From assembly GCF_900313035.1 (NCBI RefSeq), contig NZ_OMPS01000046.1:310001-374000 (forward strand): a stretch of DNA of 64,000 nucleotides, in the 5' to 3' direction. Under the pieces are notes generated by a model. It ran no database searches. It was not told where the DNA came from and saw nothing but the letters and a program-made list of their open reading frames with translations. The DNA comes from Ruegeria sp. EL01. Its GTDB lineage: Bacteria > Pseudomonadota > Alphaproteobacteria > Rhodobacterales > Rhodobacteraceae. Numbering within the stretch: the stretch's first letter is position 1; each line of letters opens with the position of its first letter. A program made the position numbers and the translations under genes. Shown one piece after another: positions 7,440 through 16,425 of the stretch.

Positions 7440-8815
7440 TGGATGTTGTTCTTCTTTTCTCGATGGTCATCGGCCTGCTGCTGATCGGTGTTCCGATTGC
7501 GGTGGCGTTGGGCCTTAGTTCGACCTTGTTCCTGCTGATCTATTCTGACAGTTCGCTGGCTTCGGTCGCAGGGACGCTTTTTGAGGCGTTCGAGGGCCAT
7601 TTTACCTTGCTGGCGATCCCGTTTTTCATTCTGGCATCGTCCTTCATGACAACGGGCGGTGTAGCGCGGCGGATTATTCGCTTTTCAATTGCTTGCGTCG
7701 GACATTTGCCCGGAGGGTTGGCAATCGCGGGTGTGTTTGCCTGTATGCTGTTTGCGGCTTTGTCTGGGTCTTCTCCGGCCACGGTTGTGGCCATTGGGTC
7801 CATCGTTATCGCAGGTATGCGGCAGGTAGGATATTCGAAGGAATTCGCAGCTGGTGTGATCTGTAACGCAGGTACATTGGGCATCCTTATCCCACCTTCA
7901 ATTGTGATGGTCGTCTATGCGGCGGCTGTCGAAGTCTCGGTCGGCCGCATGTTCCTGGCTGGCGTGATACCGGGCCTGTTGGCCGGATTGATGCTGATGA
8001 TCACAATCTACGTCATGGCCAAGGTCAAAAACCTGCCCAAGGGAGATTGGAAAGGGTGGGGGGAGGTCTTCGTTTCAGCCCGTGAAGCCGGTTGGGGCCT
8101 GTTTCTGATTGTCATCATTCTGGGCGGGATCTATGGCGGGATATTCACGCCGACCGAAGCTGCAGCGGTCGCCGCTGTTTACGCCTTCTTCATTGCAAGC
8201 TTCGTCTACAAGGACATGGGCCCGCTCAGTACCGAAGACGGAACGCCGAACCGGTCCTTGCTGTCCAAGCCTTATGCGCTGGTCACTGCATTGTTCCATC
8301 CCGACACAAAGCACACCTTGTTTGAGGCGGGTAAGCTGACGGTGACCCTGCTGTTCGTCATCGCAAACGCTCTGATCCTCAAGCATGTTTTGACGGACGA
8401 GCAGGTGCCGCAGCATATCGCCAGCGCTATGCTTTCTGCCGGTCTTGGGCCTGTCACTTTCCTGATCGTTGTCAATGTGATCCTGTTGATCGGGGGTCAA
8501 TTCATGGAACCTTCAGGCCTGTTGGTGATTGTTGCACCGCTGGTCTTCCCGATCGCCATCGAACTGGGGATCGATCCGATCCATCTGGGTATCATCATGG
8601 TGGTAAACATGGAGATCGGGATGATCACACCACCAGTCGGGTTGAACCTTTTTGTCACCTCCGGCGTCGCTGGAATGCCGATGATGAGTGTTGTGAAGGC
8701 AGCGTTGCCATTTCTGGCCGTGTTGTTCGTTTTCCTGATCATGGTGACATACATACCGTGGATTTCGACTTTCCTGCCCAACACCTTCATGGGACCGGAA
8801 ATCATCACGAATTAG
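7439..8815 (+). CDS. dctM: TRAP transporter large permease DctM
   Basis: The 458-aa large TRAP permease is the Na+-coupled transport subunit with about 12 membrane helices. Family signatures include GSSPATVVAIGSIVIAGM, GTLGILIPPSIVMVVYA and a C-terminal MITPPVGLNLFV. A hydrophilic segment of about 40 residues (STEDGTPNRSLLSKPYALV) in the middle is an insertion relative to the shortest DctM proteins (about 425 aa). It is the last gene of dctPQM and is followed by a strong hairpin. Confidence 0.95.
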   Translation: MDVVLLFSMVIGLLLIGVPIAVALGLSSTLFLLIYSDSSLASVAGTLFEAFEGHFTLLAIPFFILASSFMTTGGVARRIIRFSIACVGHLPGGLAIAGVFACMLFAALSGSSPATVVAIGSIVIAGMRQVGYSKEFAAGVICNAGTLGILIPPSIVMVVYAAAVEVSVGRMFLAGVIPGLLAGLMLMITIYVMAKVKNLPKGDWKGWGEVFVSAREAGWGLFLIVIILGGIYGGIFTPTEAAAVAAVYAFFIASFVYKDMGPLSTEDGTPNRSLLSKPYALVTALFHPDTKHTLFEAGKLTVTLLFVIANALILKHVLTDEQVPQHIASAMLSAGLGPVTFLIVVNVILLIGGQFMEPSGLLVIVAPLVFPIAIELGIDPIHLGIIMVVNMEIGMITPPVGLNLFVTSGVAGMPMMSVVKAALPFLAVLFVFLIMVTYIPWISTFLPNTFMGPEIITN

Positions 8816-8831
8816 CCGGTACAGATTCGAC

Positions 8832-8870
8832 AATAGACCGGGCGGCTGAAGCTGCCCGGTCTATTTGTGT
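8832..8870 (+). terminator. Rho-independent terminator after dctM
   Basis: AATAGACCGGGC pairs perfectly with GCCCGGTCTATT across a 10-nt loop, followed by TTGTGTCTT. The 12-bp stem lies 16 bp after the dctM stop and separates the dct operon from the guanidine riboswitch. Confidence 0.85.
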
Positions 8871-8904
8871 CTTGATCCTGTATTTTCAGGTCTTATCTAA
8901 CAGT

Positions 8905-8955
8905 CAGAGGACGACCTCCCCTCACCGGGAAATCAGTCGGGACGACCCGACCTGA
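8905..8955 (+). promoter_or_regulatory. Guanidine-II (mini-ykkC) riboswitch
   Basis: Two hairpins with the diagnostic ACGR terminal loop lie in the leader of the SMR exporter. P1 is GAGG-ACGA-CCTC (8907-8918). P2 is GTCGGG-ACGA-CCCGAC (8936-8951), extendable by TCAG/CTGA with one bulge. The 17-nt linker is within the usual range. The Shine-Dalgarno AAAGG (8958-8962) follows directly, so guanidinium-stabilised P1/P2 would leave it free. In mini-ykkC RNAs, ligand binding to the two loops turns on the downstream gene. The downstream gene is the expected exporter. Confidence 0.93.
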
Positions 8956-8969
8956 TCAAAGGTGTTCTT

Positions 8970-9281
8970 ATGTCTTGGATTTTTCTTTTGTTCGCTGGCC
9001 TGTTGGAAATCGTTTGGGCTGTTGCCATGAAGCAATCTGCCGGGTTCACGCGCTTTTGGCCCACGGCGATCATGGGCGTGTCGATGATCGGATCCTTTGG
9101 TCTGTTGGCACTGGCGATGCGCACTCTGCCGCTCGGGACAGCCTATGTCATCTGGACCGGCATCGGCGCTGTTGGTGCGTTTATGGTTGGCATCATGTTT
9201 TTGGGTGAAGCCATCACCCCATTTAGGATTCTTGCGGCCGTTCTGATTGTGTCAGGTCTTGTCGTTATGAAGATGTCTTAG
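8970..9281 (+). CDS. gdx: SMR-family guanidinium exporter (Gdx/SugE type)
   Basis: This 103-aa inner-membrane protein has four TM helices. The helix-1 motif WIFLLFAGLLEIVWAVAMKQS carries the essential membrane glutamate; SugE/Gdx proteins share this GLLEVxWAxxLK pattern. The second signature is LPLGTAYVIWTGIGAVGAF in helix 3. SugE/Gdx proteins exchange guanidinium for protons, and the guanidine-II riboswitch 15 bp upstream supports that role over a QAC efflux role. SD AAAGG lies 8 bases before ATG 8970. A deaminase gene follows after 77 bp on the same strand. Confidence 0.93.
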   Translation: MSWIFLLFAGLLEIVWAVAMKQSAGFTRFWPTAIMGVSMIGSFGLLALAMRTLPLGTAYVIWTGIGAVGAFMVGIMFLGEAITPFRILAAVLIVSGLVVMKMS

Positions 9282-9358
9282 CTGGATTATCCTGCCGTTG
9301 ACGCATTCCGATGCCTTCGGCAGGATGGCGAGCAAGGACCGCACAAGGAACCCCCAGC

Positions 9359-9805
9359 ATGTTTACCGAAACCGACGCACGTTTGCTGCGCATCGCCTAT
9401 GACGAAGCCAAGGCGGGGTTTGATGAAGGTGGTTGCCCGATCGGATCTGTACTGGCCCGAGATGGGCAGGTTGTCTCACAAGGGCGCAACCAGCGTGTCC
9501 AGCGCGGCGACCCGATTGCGCACGGCGAAATGGATGCGTTGCGCAAAGCTGGACGGCAACGAACCTATCGCGACACGGTGCTCTATACGTCTTTGTCACC
9601 TTGCATGATGTGCGCTGGAACCATTGTTCAGTTTGGCATTCCGCGCGTTGTCATCGGCGATACGCAGAATTTTGGGGGTAATGAAGACTTCCTGCGTGAA
9701 CGAGGTGTCGAGGTCATCCTGGCGGAGGACCCCCAATGCATTGCACTGATGAAGCGCTTCATCGAAGAAAAGCCAGAGCTATGGGCTGAAGACATCGCAG
9801 AATAG
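9359..9805 (+). CDS. Cytosine deaminase (fungal FCY1-like, CDA fold)
   Basis: This 148-aa zinc-dependent deaminase shows HGEMDAL (zinc His, catalytic Glu) and SPCMMC (two zinc Cys). It also has GRNQRVQ and the C-terminal WAEDIAE, which match positions of yeast cytosine deaminase, including the substrate-binding Asn and Asp. It lacks the tRNA-binding signatures of TadA. ATG 9359 (MFTETDARLL) matches the usual family start; the longer frame upstream is leader. It lies on the same strand 77 bp after the riboswitch-controlled exporter and may be co-transcribed with it. Cytosine to uracil is the likely reaction; a related small amidine-like substrate is possible but unproven. Confidence 0.85.
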   Translation: MFTETDARLLRIAYDEAKAGFDEGGCPIGSVLARDGQVVSQGRNQRVQRGDPIAHGEMDALRKAGRQRTYRDTVLYTSLSPCMMCAGTIVQFGIPRVVIGDTQNFGGNEDFLRERGVEVILAEDPQCIALMKRFIEEKPELWAEDIAE

Positions 9806-9829
9806 ACCACGGACCCGTTTGGGCCGCGC

Positions 9830-10579
9830 TCAGATACTTTCCAGCGCCTGAATAATGCCCGAAAAGTCTTCGGCCTTTAAGCTTGCGCCACCAACCAATG
9901 CACCGTCGACATTTGAGACGCCGAAGATTTCAGTGGCATTGCCTGGCTTGACGGACCCACCGTACAACAGACGCACGGATCGACCGACGCCTTCGCCAAA
10001 TCGGCGTTCCAACCGGGCGCGGATGAAATCGTGAACCTCACCAATCTCTTCCAGTGTCGGAACCTTACCGGTGCCGATGGCCCAGATCGGTTCATAGGCA
10101 ACCACCAGATTCTCGCCGGTCGACTGATCCGGGATAGACCCGGACAATTGGCCGCCAATGATGTCCAGCGTATTGGCCACGTCGCGTTGTTCAAGGCTTT
10201 CACCAACACAGATGATCGCCTGCAACCCTGCATCCATAACTGTCCGCGCTTTTGCGCGCACGTCTTCGTTCCGTTCCCCGTGATCCACGCGCCGTTCAGA
10301 ATGTCCTAGGATCACGGCGCTTGCACCTGCGTCCTTTAGCATTTCAGCACTGATATCACCGGTATGAGCACCCGAGGCGTCCGCATGACAATCCTGACCG
10401 CCAACCGAAACACTGGTGTTCTCAACCGCACTGGCGGCGCGATGGAGCAGGGGCGCAGGTGGGCAAATCAGAATATCAAGGGAAGGAGAGGGATGTTTGG
10501 CCGCCAGCAGGTCAAGCTCACTCAGCGCAGCGCCGGTTCCGTTCATTTTCCAGTTTCCAGCCGCCAGCTTACGCCGCAT
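9830..10579 (-). CDS. tpiA: Triosephosphate isomerase
   Basis: A 249-aa TIM-barrel enzyme interconverting dihydroxyacetone phosphate and glyceraldehyde 3-phosphate. Visible residues are the N/K pair GNWKMNG, the catalytic His in ILGHSERR, Glu in [13 protein letters not shown], and the phosphate loop YGGSVKPGN. The start is ATG 10579 with GAGAGGA seven bases upstream; an in-frame TTG two codons earlier is not needed. It converges with the deaminase gene. The length is standard. Confidence 0.97.
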   Translation of the reverse strand: MRRKLAAGNWKMNGTGAALSELDLLAAKHPSPSLDILICPPAPLLHRAASAVENTSVSVGGQDCHADASGAHTGDISAEMLKDAGASAVILGHSERRVDHGERNEDVRAKARTVMDAGLQAIICVGESLEQRDVANTLDIIGGQLSGSIPDQSTGENLVVAYEPIWAIGTGKVPTLEEIGEVHDFIRARLERRFGEGVGRSVRLLYGGSVKPGNATEIFGVSNVDGALVGGASLKAEDFSGIIQALESI

Positions 10580-10730
10580 ATCCAATCCTCTCGTAACACT
10601 ATGTCATTTGATAGATCGGATAGCACCGTCTGGACAGCCTGACAATTCCGGTTGCAGATAGCAGGCGCAGCGTTTGAAGACGGCGCCTGAAGGACAGCCC
10701 AAACGAAATTCAACTCTGTTGCAGGAGAGT

Positions 10731-11096
10731 TCAGCGCTGTGACGCAAGGCTTTCATCGAATTTAATCGATTCACCGCAGCCGCAGGCATCGACGACATTC
10801 GGGTTTTTGAACTTGAAACCCGCTTCCAGCAAGGAGACCTCATAGTCGATTTCAGTGCCAAACAGGAACATCTGCGCCATTGGGGCGATCATCACACGCG
10901 CGCCGTCTTGTTCGACAACCTCGTCATGTGGGTCAGGCTGATCGACATATTCCATGGTGTATTCCATGCCAGCGCATCCGCCTTTTTTGACACCAATGCG
11001 CAACCCGGCATGACCGCCGGATGACATCAGGCGGGTGATCTGCTCTGCAGCTTTGGGCGTTATGGTCACGGCTTGCTTGCCGGGAATGCCAAACAT
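10731..11096 (-). CDS. A-type iron-sulfur carrier protein (IscA/SufA/ErpA family)
   Basis: This 121-aa HesB-domain protein carries nascent Fe-S clusters to apo-targets. It has the three conserved cysteines: GGCAGM (near residue 41) and the C-terminal ACGCGES pair. The start MFGIPGKQAVTITPKAAEQI has GGAG upstream. SufA, IscA and ErpA cannot be told apart from sequence alone. A sufT gene follows about 0.8 kb away, which is consistent with SUF-type assembly in this organism. Confidence 0.9.
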   Translation of the reverse strand: MFGIPGKQAVTITPKAAEQITRLMSSGGHAGLRIGVKKGGCAGMEYTMEYVDQPDPHDEVVEQDGARVMIAPMAQMFLFGTEIDYEVSLLEAGFKFKNPNVVDACGCGESIKFDESLASQR

Positions 11097-11314
11097 CTGA
11101 GTCTCCGTCGTCGCGCGTTACCTTCAATTTAGGGCCGACTGAGGTGAGGCTCAAGTATGTGTGTGGAAAAGAACAGATTTTCCCATCGATTATGGCTTTT
11201 TGGGTGTTTCGGAATCCACAGCTTGTTTGGTTGTGGTGATCGCCTTAGCTTGCCAATGTGCGACCCACTTTGATTGAATGCTGCAATGCAACCCGATGAG
11301 AAAGGTGACGTGGA

Positions 11315-11656
11315 ATGAATGTGCTAAACATCAAGGTTAAGGTATTGGCGAAGCTGATGCCTGTGTTCTGTGTTGCAGGTGTTATGGCTATTGGCCCAGC
11401 GTTTGCCGCGTCGGACACTGAAAGACATCCGGTCAATTGCGCAACAGCCGAGGGCGATCTGCGCGCCATCGATGCGGAAAAAAAGCATGCCGAAGACAAG
11501 CAACTTGAAAGTGTGGCTGCCATTACGCCTGCTGGTGCATTGCTTGGGTTGGTGACGGGAACCGAGAATAAGAGGCTCAGGATGTTGTCAGGGGACTACA
11601 TTAAGCAGCTTGATGCCAGATCGGCCGAAATCAAAGCGACCTGTGGTCTGAAATAG
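11315..11656 (+). CDS. Small secreted hypothetical protein
   Basis: A 113-aa protein with a clear Sec signal peptide (basic start, hydrophobic core about residues 9-29, AFA-A cleavage near 32). The mature part has two cysteines (NCATAEGDLRAIDAEK and the C-terminal TCGLK) that could form a disulfide, and a hydrophobic glycine-rich stretch (ITPAGALLGLVTG) between predicted helices. I do not recognise a named family; the layout recalls small periplasmic proteins with helical hairpins. It is monocistronic with its own terminator. Confidence 0.75.
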   Translation: MNVLNIKVKVLAKLMPVFCVAGVMAIGPAFAASDTERHPVNCATAEGDLRAIDAEKKHAEDKQLESVAAITPAGALLGLVTGTENKRLRMLSGDYIKQLDARSAEIKATCGLK

Positions 11657-11687
11657 ATCTGGCCGTAGGAAACGTTACCATGAAAAA

Positions 11688-11713
11688 GGACCGTTCTCGG
11701 GCAAGAACGGTCC
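11688..11713 (+). terminator. Hairpin terminator after the small secreted protein
   Basis: GGACCGTTCT-cgggca-AGAACGGTCC is a perfect 10-bp stem 32 bp after the stop. The A-run on its left and the short GTATTT on its right mean it could work in either direction. The rest of 11714-11902 holds no gene. Confidence 0.8.
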
Positions 11714-11902
11714 GTATTTGGGCCTAGGTCTTTTGGGGGCGGCAATCAATCAGTCGGCCCGCGCATCTAACGCGCCAAGTGATCGAGATGACGATAATGC
11801 CCCCCATGTGTCCCACAATTGTATGACAATGATTTTACGGTTCAGTAACAGAGAAGAAACCGTTTTGTGACAACGACTGGAGTGCGATCACGCGAAGCGG
11901 GC

Positions 11903-12265
11903 TTACATAAAGCCGAGTTCCAGACGAGCTTCGTCCGACATCATTTCCATGCCCCAGGGCGGTTCCCAGGTCAGTTCGACGTCAACTTCTTTTACACCAG
12001 CGACGGGTTCAATGGCTTCCATGATCCATCCGGGCATCTCACCGGCAACGGGGCAGCCGGGGGCGGTGAGCGTCATGATCACCTTCACGGCGTTGTCGCT
12101 GGCGATATCGATCGTATAGATCAGCCCAAGGTCGTAGATGTTGACGGGAATTTCAGGATCAAAAACCGTCCGGCACGCTTCAACCACGAGCTCGTACAAG
12201 GGGTGTTCTATTGTCGACGGCGCAATCAGCGGTGTGCCTTCAAACTGTTCGCTCGGGTGGGTCAT
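11903..12265 (-). CDS. sufT: SUF-associated Fe-S assembly protein SufT (DUF59/MIP18)
   Basis: A 120-aa protein of the MIP18 family. The hallmark DPEIPVNIYDLGLIY is present, followed by MTLTAPGCPVAGEMPGWI with the conserved Cys and then VELTWEPPWGMEMMSDEAR. SufT aids maturation of Fe-S proteins, especially under iron limitation. ATG 12265 has GAGG upstream. The N-terminal stretch of about 25 residues before the domain is typical of alphaproteobacterial members. It is not adjacent to a suf operon here. Confidence 0.92.
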   Translation of the reverse strand: MTHPSEQFEGTPLIAPSTIEHPLYELVVEACRTVFDPEIPVNIYDLGLIYTIDIASDNAVKVIMTLTAPGCPVAGEMPGWIMEAIEPVAGVKEVDVELTWEPPWGMEMMSDEARLELGFM

Positions 12266-12359
12266 TGGTGCCTCGGGTCAGTTGCCTGAGTGATTATATA
12301 GGGAATGCCTGCTACAGCGTCCAGTGGGGCAATAGCGCCCAGTTGAGCGCCAAAGCTGT

Positions 12360-12641
12360 TTAGTCATTGATATCGTGTTCAAAGGTCTTCACCTGACCAT
12401 GCGGCCGGGCGAACATCCGACGCAGGATAAGCCAGGCCACCAAAGACAGAACCGCGAATATCAGCAACAGAAAGGACAATGACGGTACAAACCCCGGAAT
12501 GACCAATAGAAGGCCCGTGATCGCTGCGCCGATTGCAAAGCCCAGAAATATGAAACCGGGCAGGGCAACTTCAAGGATCGCCAGCGCAAGTGCGGCGGCC
12601 AGCCAAATCCACCACGTCAGCCAAAAGGGATCCGCCATCAT
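12360..12641 (-). CDS. NfeD-like membrane protein
   Basis: This 93-aa short NfeD-family protein (NfeD1b-like, membrane part only) has two or three TM helices (IWLAAALALAILEVALPGFIFLGFAIGAAITG). It ends in a short cytoplasmic tail and has no OB-fold domain of the usual size. Its start overlaps the SPFH gene stop by 4 bp (ATGA), so the two are coupled. NfeD proteins partner with SPFH/stomatin proteins in membrane microdomains. Confidence 0.85.
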   Translation of the reverse strand: MMADPFWLTWWIWLAAALALAILEVALPGFIFLGFAIGAAITGLLLVIPGFVPSLSFLLLIFAVLSLVAWLILRRMFARPHGQVKTFEHDIND

Positions 12642-13528
12642 TTTCCTCCCTTGAGCATCTTGAACGCATCCCCAAAGGCTTCAATTGCGTTTGCAGGAAC
12701 GATGATCGTCTGTTTTCCAGAACCGTTGCCCAGCGCGTTCAGGGATTCAACTTGCTTCAGTGCGACCTGATACTGCGCCGCTTCGATGCCATTGTCCTGA
12801 ATGGCTTTGGCAACAACACCTGTGGCGTAGGCCTCGGCGTCAGCTTGGATACGGCGGGCCTTGGCAGTTTGCTCGGCCGCGTATAATTCGGCGTCGGCTT
12901 GCAACTCGACCGATCGTTTTAGACCTTCCGCTTCGGTCACCTGCGCCCGGCGTGCACGTTCGGCGTTCAGCTGCTGTAACATTGCGTCCCGTGTCGCCTG
13001 ATCCAGATTCACGTCCAGAATCTCTGCGCGGGTGACTTCAATGCCCCAATCATCGACAGCGGTTTCAACGCTCTCCTGAATACGATTAATCAGTTGCGAT
13101 CGGTTCGATTGGACCTCGTCCAGATCCATCTTACCAATTTCCGCCCGGACGATGCCGGCAACGGTTGTGGCAATGGCGCCGTCCACGTCCCGAATACGGT
13201 AGACTGTCTTTTCCGGCTCCAAAATACGGTAGAAGACCGAGGTGTCGATTTGAACCAGAACATTGTCCTTGGTGATCGCGTCCTGAGTGGCGTTCGGAAG
13301 CTGGCGTTCCAGGATCGAAATTTTATGACGCGCAACATCCAGAAATGGAACGATAAAGTTGATGCCGGGGCCGAGGACCGAGTGCAGGCGCCCGAACCGT
13401 TCGACCACATACTTTTCGGATTGCGGGACGATCTTGATGCCCTTGAGAATAACGACAACCACCAAAACGGCGGCCAAAACGTAGATGATGTTTGACGAAA
13501 GCAACCCAATAATCTGGTCTTCGGTCAT
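12638..13528 (-). CDS. SPFH/band 7 (stomatin-like, QmcA type) membrane protein
   Basis: A 296-aa protein with one N-terminal membrane anchor (residues about 10-28, IIYVLAAVLVVVVILKGIKI). The band-7 domain follows (PQSEKYVVERFGRLHSVLGPG, DIPFLD-like segment, VQIDTSVFYRI), then a long helical region rich in Ala/Glu and a glycine-containing C-terminus (LNALGNGSGKQTIIVPANAIEAFGDAF shortened here). It probably oligomerises at the inner membrane and works with protease or NfeD partners; QmcA binds FtsH in E. coli. It forms a two-gene operon with the NfeD-like gene. Confidence 0.92.
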   Translation of the reverse strand: MTEDQIIGLLSSNIIYVLAAVLVVVVILKGIKIVPQSEKYVVERFGRLHSVLGPGINFIVPFLDVARHKISILERQLPNATQDAITKDNVLVQIDTSVFYRILEPEKTVYRIRDVDGAIATTVAGIVRAEIGKMDLDEVQSNRSQLINRIQESVETAVDDWGIEVTRAEILDVNLDQATRDAMLQQLNAERARRAQVTEAEGLKRSVELQADAELYAAEQTAKARRIQADAEAYATGVVAKAIQDNGIEAAQYQVALKQVESLNALGNGSGKQTIIVPANAIEAFGDAFKMLKGGK

Positions 13529-13703
13529 ATCTGTCCTCTTTTATTGTGTACGATGGTATACATTTATGAGTTGAGTCGTGTGATTTCAACTCTGGTATGG
13601 ATGGAAACAAGGCGAATGCAAACGTTCAAATAGAGTAAGTTGAGGCCGTGTTTATGTATTGTGACCGCTTTGCATCCTTATCAGACTACGATATCGGGGC
13701 GCT

Positions 13704-14615
13704 ATGAAACTGATAATCGACACCGACCCGGGCATCGATGATGCAATGGCCATCGCATATGCCGCTGCGGCCCCTGAAATCGAACTGGTTGGCCTGACCA
13801 CCGTCTTTGGCAACACGCATGTGCACCAATCAAGTCGCAACGCGCGGTATCTGCTGGACAAATTGGGGCTGGATATTCCCGTAGCTCAAGGCGCGCCCTT
13901 CGCGCGTGGAGCAGACGGCCATGCGCCGTCCGAGCATGTCCATGGCCCAGAAGGTTTTGGCGACCTGACAGAAATCCCTGAAATCGGTGACAATCACACT
14001 TTGCCTGCTGCTGAATATCTTGCTGAAATGGCCCGCGCCCACAAAGGTGAACTGGTGGTCTGTGCAGTCGGACCTTTGACCAACATTGCGGATGCAATCC
14101 GCCTTGATCCCGAGTTTTCGTCGAATCTGAAGCGGCTGGTGATTATGGGCGGAGCGGTGTTCTGCCCGGGGAATGTTACTCAGCACGCTGAGGCGAACAT
14201 CTATCACGACGCGCTGGCCGCCAACGAAGTCTTCGCGACCCCGCCGGAAACTGTTCTGGTCGGGTTGGATGTGACCCTGAAAACCCTCTATGAGCCCGCC
14301 GATTTCGAAGTGTTAGCCAATCGATCCCCGGATATGGGGGCGTTCCTGCGCGATATTTCCCGGTTCTATCTGAAGTTCTACAAGGAAATTGGTGGGCTTG
14401 AAGGGTGCGGATTGCATGATTCAACAGCTGTGATCGCCTGCACCCATGATCCGATGTTCGACATGGTTTCAACTGGCCTTCAGGTCATTACGCAAGGGCC
14501 TGAATTAGGGGCGACGCGGCCGAATCTGTCCCGCCCGTCAATCTCGGTTTGCCGCAATGTGGACGGGGCAGGGGTGGTGCGTTTGTTTACGGACCGCGTC
14601 GCCTCATTGCCCTGA
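13704..14615 (+). CDS. Inosine-uridine-type nucleoside N-ribohydrolase
   Basis: A 303-aa calcium-dependent nucleoside hydrolase releasing base and ribose. The signature DTDPGIDDAMAI near the N-terminus holds the Ca2+/catalytic aspartates. KRLVIMGGAV and the C-terminal LHDSTAVIACTHDPMF (Ca2+ Asp) are also present, and NIYHDALAANEVF matches the family. Base specificity cannot be read from the sequence. It probably acts in purine/pyrimidine salvage, and tgt starts 64 bp downstream. Confidence 0.93.
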   Translation: MKLIIDTDPGIDDAMAIAYAAAAPEIELVGLTTVFGNTHVHQSSRNARYLLDKLGLDIPVAQGAPFARGADGHAPSEHVHGPEGFGDLTEIPEIGDNHTLPAAEYLAEMARAHKGELVVCAVGPLTNIADAIRLDPEFSSNLKRLVIMGGAVFCPGNVTQHAEANIYHDALAANEVFATPPETVLVGLDVTLKTLYEPADFEVLANRSPDMGAFLRDISRFYLKFYKEIGGLEGCGLHDSTAVIACTHDPMFDMVSTGLQVITQGPELGATRPNLSRPSISVCRNVDGAGVVRLFTDRVASLP

Positions 14616-14678
14616 CGGGTTGCATTGGGTGGGTGGATCGGGCAGATGCTGCCCGGTTCCGCGATCCGAGATGATAAC

Positions 14679-15809
14679 ATGACCCTGCGATTTTCATTTG
14701 AACTGAAAGCCACTGATGGCAAAGCCCGCAACGGCGTCATCAAGACTCCGCGCGGCGACGTGCGTACGCCCGCTTTTATGCCGGTCGGAACAGCGGCTAC
14801 GGTTAAGGCGATGATGCCCGAAAGCGTGCGCGCCACGGGCGCGGATATTCTGCTGGGCAACACATATCACCTGATGCTGCGTCCCACTGCAGAACGGATC
14901 GACCGTCTGGGCGGGTTACATAAGTTCATGAACTGGGATCGACCGATCCTGACGGACTCGGGCGGGTTTCAGGTCATGTCGCTGGCGGGGCTGCGTAAAC
15001 TGACCGAGAAGGGTGTGACCTTCAAATCTCATATTGACGGCTCCAAACACGAATTGTCCCCGGAACGATCTATGGAGATCCAACGGCTGCTTGGATCCGA
15101 TATCGTCATGTGTTTCGACGAATGTCCCGCATTGCCAGCTGATCGCGACCGTATTGCCGAATCTATGCGCCTGTCGATGCGGTGGGCAGACAGATCTCGT
15201 GAAGCGTTTGGAGACCGTCCGGGGCACGCGCTGTTTGGTATCATGCAGGGCGGGTTAGAGCGTGATTTGCGCGAAGAAAGCGCCGAAGCTTTGAAGGGCA
15301 TTGGATTTGAAGGCTACGCAATAGGAGGTCTGGCCGTCGGCGAGGGGCAGGAGGCGATGTTCTCTTGCCTCGATTATGCCCCTGATTTCCTGCCTGATGA
15401 TAAGCCGCGGTATTTGATGGGGGTCGGGAAGCCTGATGATATCGTTGGGGCGGTTGCACGCGGCATCGACATGATGGATTGTGTACTGCCTTCTCGATCT
15501 GGTCGCACAGGCCAGGTGTTCACGCGGTTTGGCGTTGTGAACATCAAAAACGCAAGGCACGCCGATGATCCGCGCCCCTTGGACGAGGCATGTTCCTGTC
15601 CTGCGTGCTCAAACTACTCGCGTGCCTATCTGCACCATGTCTTCCGCGCGAATGAGATGATTTCGGGCATGCTTCTGACATGGCACAACCTGCATTACTT
15701 TCAGGAAATCATGCAGGGTATGCGCGATGCGATTTCTGCGGGAACATTTGAGACGTGGCAGCAACAGTTCCATGCGCAGCGCGCGCAAGGAGATATCAGG
15801 CCACTTTAA
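14679..15809 (+). CDS. tgt: Queuine tRNA-ribosyltransferase (TGT)
   Basis: A 376-aa enzyme exchanging guanine-34 for preQ1 in GUN-anticodon tRNAs. Visible features are [12 protein letters not shown] (active-site Asp), [22 protein letters not shown], the nucleophile region [18 protein letters not shown], and the zinc site [19 protein letters not shown] 14679 ([11 protein letters not shown]) matches the family start; the in-frame ATG 54 bases earlier would add an unrelated leader. The tRNA-Asp genes in this window are among its natural targets. Confidence 0.96.
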   Translation: MTLRFSFELKATDGKARNGVIKTPRGDVRTPAFMPVGTAATVKAMMPESVRATGADILLGNTYHLMLRPTAERIDRLGGLHKFMNWDRPILTDSGGFQVMSLAGLRKLTEKGVTFKSHIDGSKHELSPERSMEIQRLLGSDIVMCFDECPALPADRDRIAESMRLSMRWADRSREAFGDRPGHALFGIMQGGLERDLREESAEALKGIGFEGYAIGGLAVGEGQEAMFSCLDYAPDFLPDDKPRYLMGVGKPDDIVGAVARGIDMMDCVLPSRSGRTGQVFTRFGVVNIKNARHADDPRPLDEACSCPACSNYSRAYLHHVFRANEMISGMLLTWHNLHYFQEIMQGMRDAISAGTFETWQQQFHAQRAQGDIRPL

Positions 15810-15900
15810 TCTCTCTTTCCGGTGACAATTCGCCTCAAAAACAGTACACTGTTTCAAGATTTAGGCCGTGCTATTTTGCGAATTGACCTCGGAGGCTGTG

Positions 15901-16308
15901 ATGTTCCGCCCACTGATCGGCGCGATGATTGTATGTGCCACGCCCGCTTTTTCCGATGTCTGGACGTTTGAAACCCCGTCAGAAAACATACAATGCTCGG
16001 TCGGTGAAAGTGCAGGCGTTTCGGACATTCAATGCACGATCATTGAACGCAAAGGCCCGCCGGCCTTGCCGCGACCGGCCAATTGCCAGGCCGATTGGGG
16101 CCACGAGTTCTTGATGAACAACACCGGTACTGTTCAGATGATTTGCGCGCCCCTTAGCCGTCATCGCGACGGGTATCACCGGGCCGAATACGGCGTAACG
16201 GGTCAGTTTGGTGGTTTTGTGTGCAATTCATCGAAAAAGGGGCTTGAGTGCAAAAATCAGGACGATCACGGATTCTTTTTGTCCCGGGCGGTTCAACGCG
16301 TCTTTTGA
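15901..16308 (+). CDS. Secreted hypothetical protein (DUF6636-like)
   Basis: A 135-aa protein with a short signal peptide (MFRPLIGAMIVCATPAFSD). The cysteine-rich mature domain shows FETPSENIQCSVGE, CTIIERKGPPALPRP, C-x-W (CQADWG), GEYGVTGQFGGFVCNSSKKGLECKN-like spacing (split here), and about six cysteines likely paired. The pattern 'F.TPS.NI.C' is seen in many small periplasmic or secreted proteins of unknown function. ATG 15901 has CGGAGG upstream. It is not obviously in an operon. Confidence 0.75.
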   Translation: MFRPLIGAMIVCATPAFSDVWTFETPSENIQCSVGESAGVSDIQCTIIERKGPPALPRPANCQADWGHEFLMNNTGTVQMICAPLSRHRDGYHRAEYGVTGQFGGFVCNSSKKGLECKNQDDHGFFLSRAVQRVF

Positions 16309-16425
16309 TGCCACGCTGACAAATCTAAGTCGCGTGTTTCGACAATTTTCGGTGGATATGTCACGCGGACATCTTGCAGTCGGTAACACCTCGGTTCATT
16401 CTGATTTTTGATACATGGCGGTAAG

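Noticed and set aside
13568-13592. GAGTTGA/TCAACTC dyad between the SPFH gene and nucleoside hydrolase gene
   Set aside because: Seven-base arms with an 11-bp spacer in a divergent region; too weak to call an operator without conservation.
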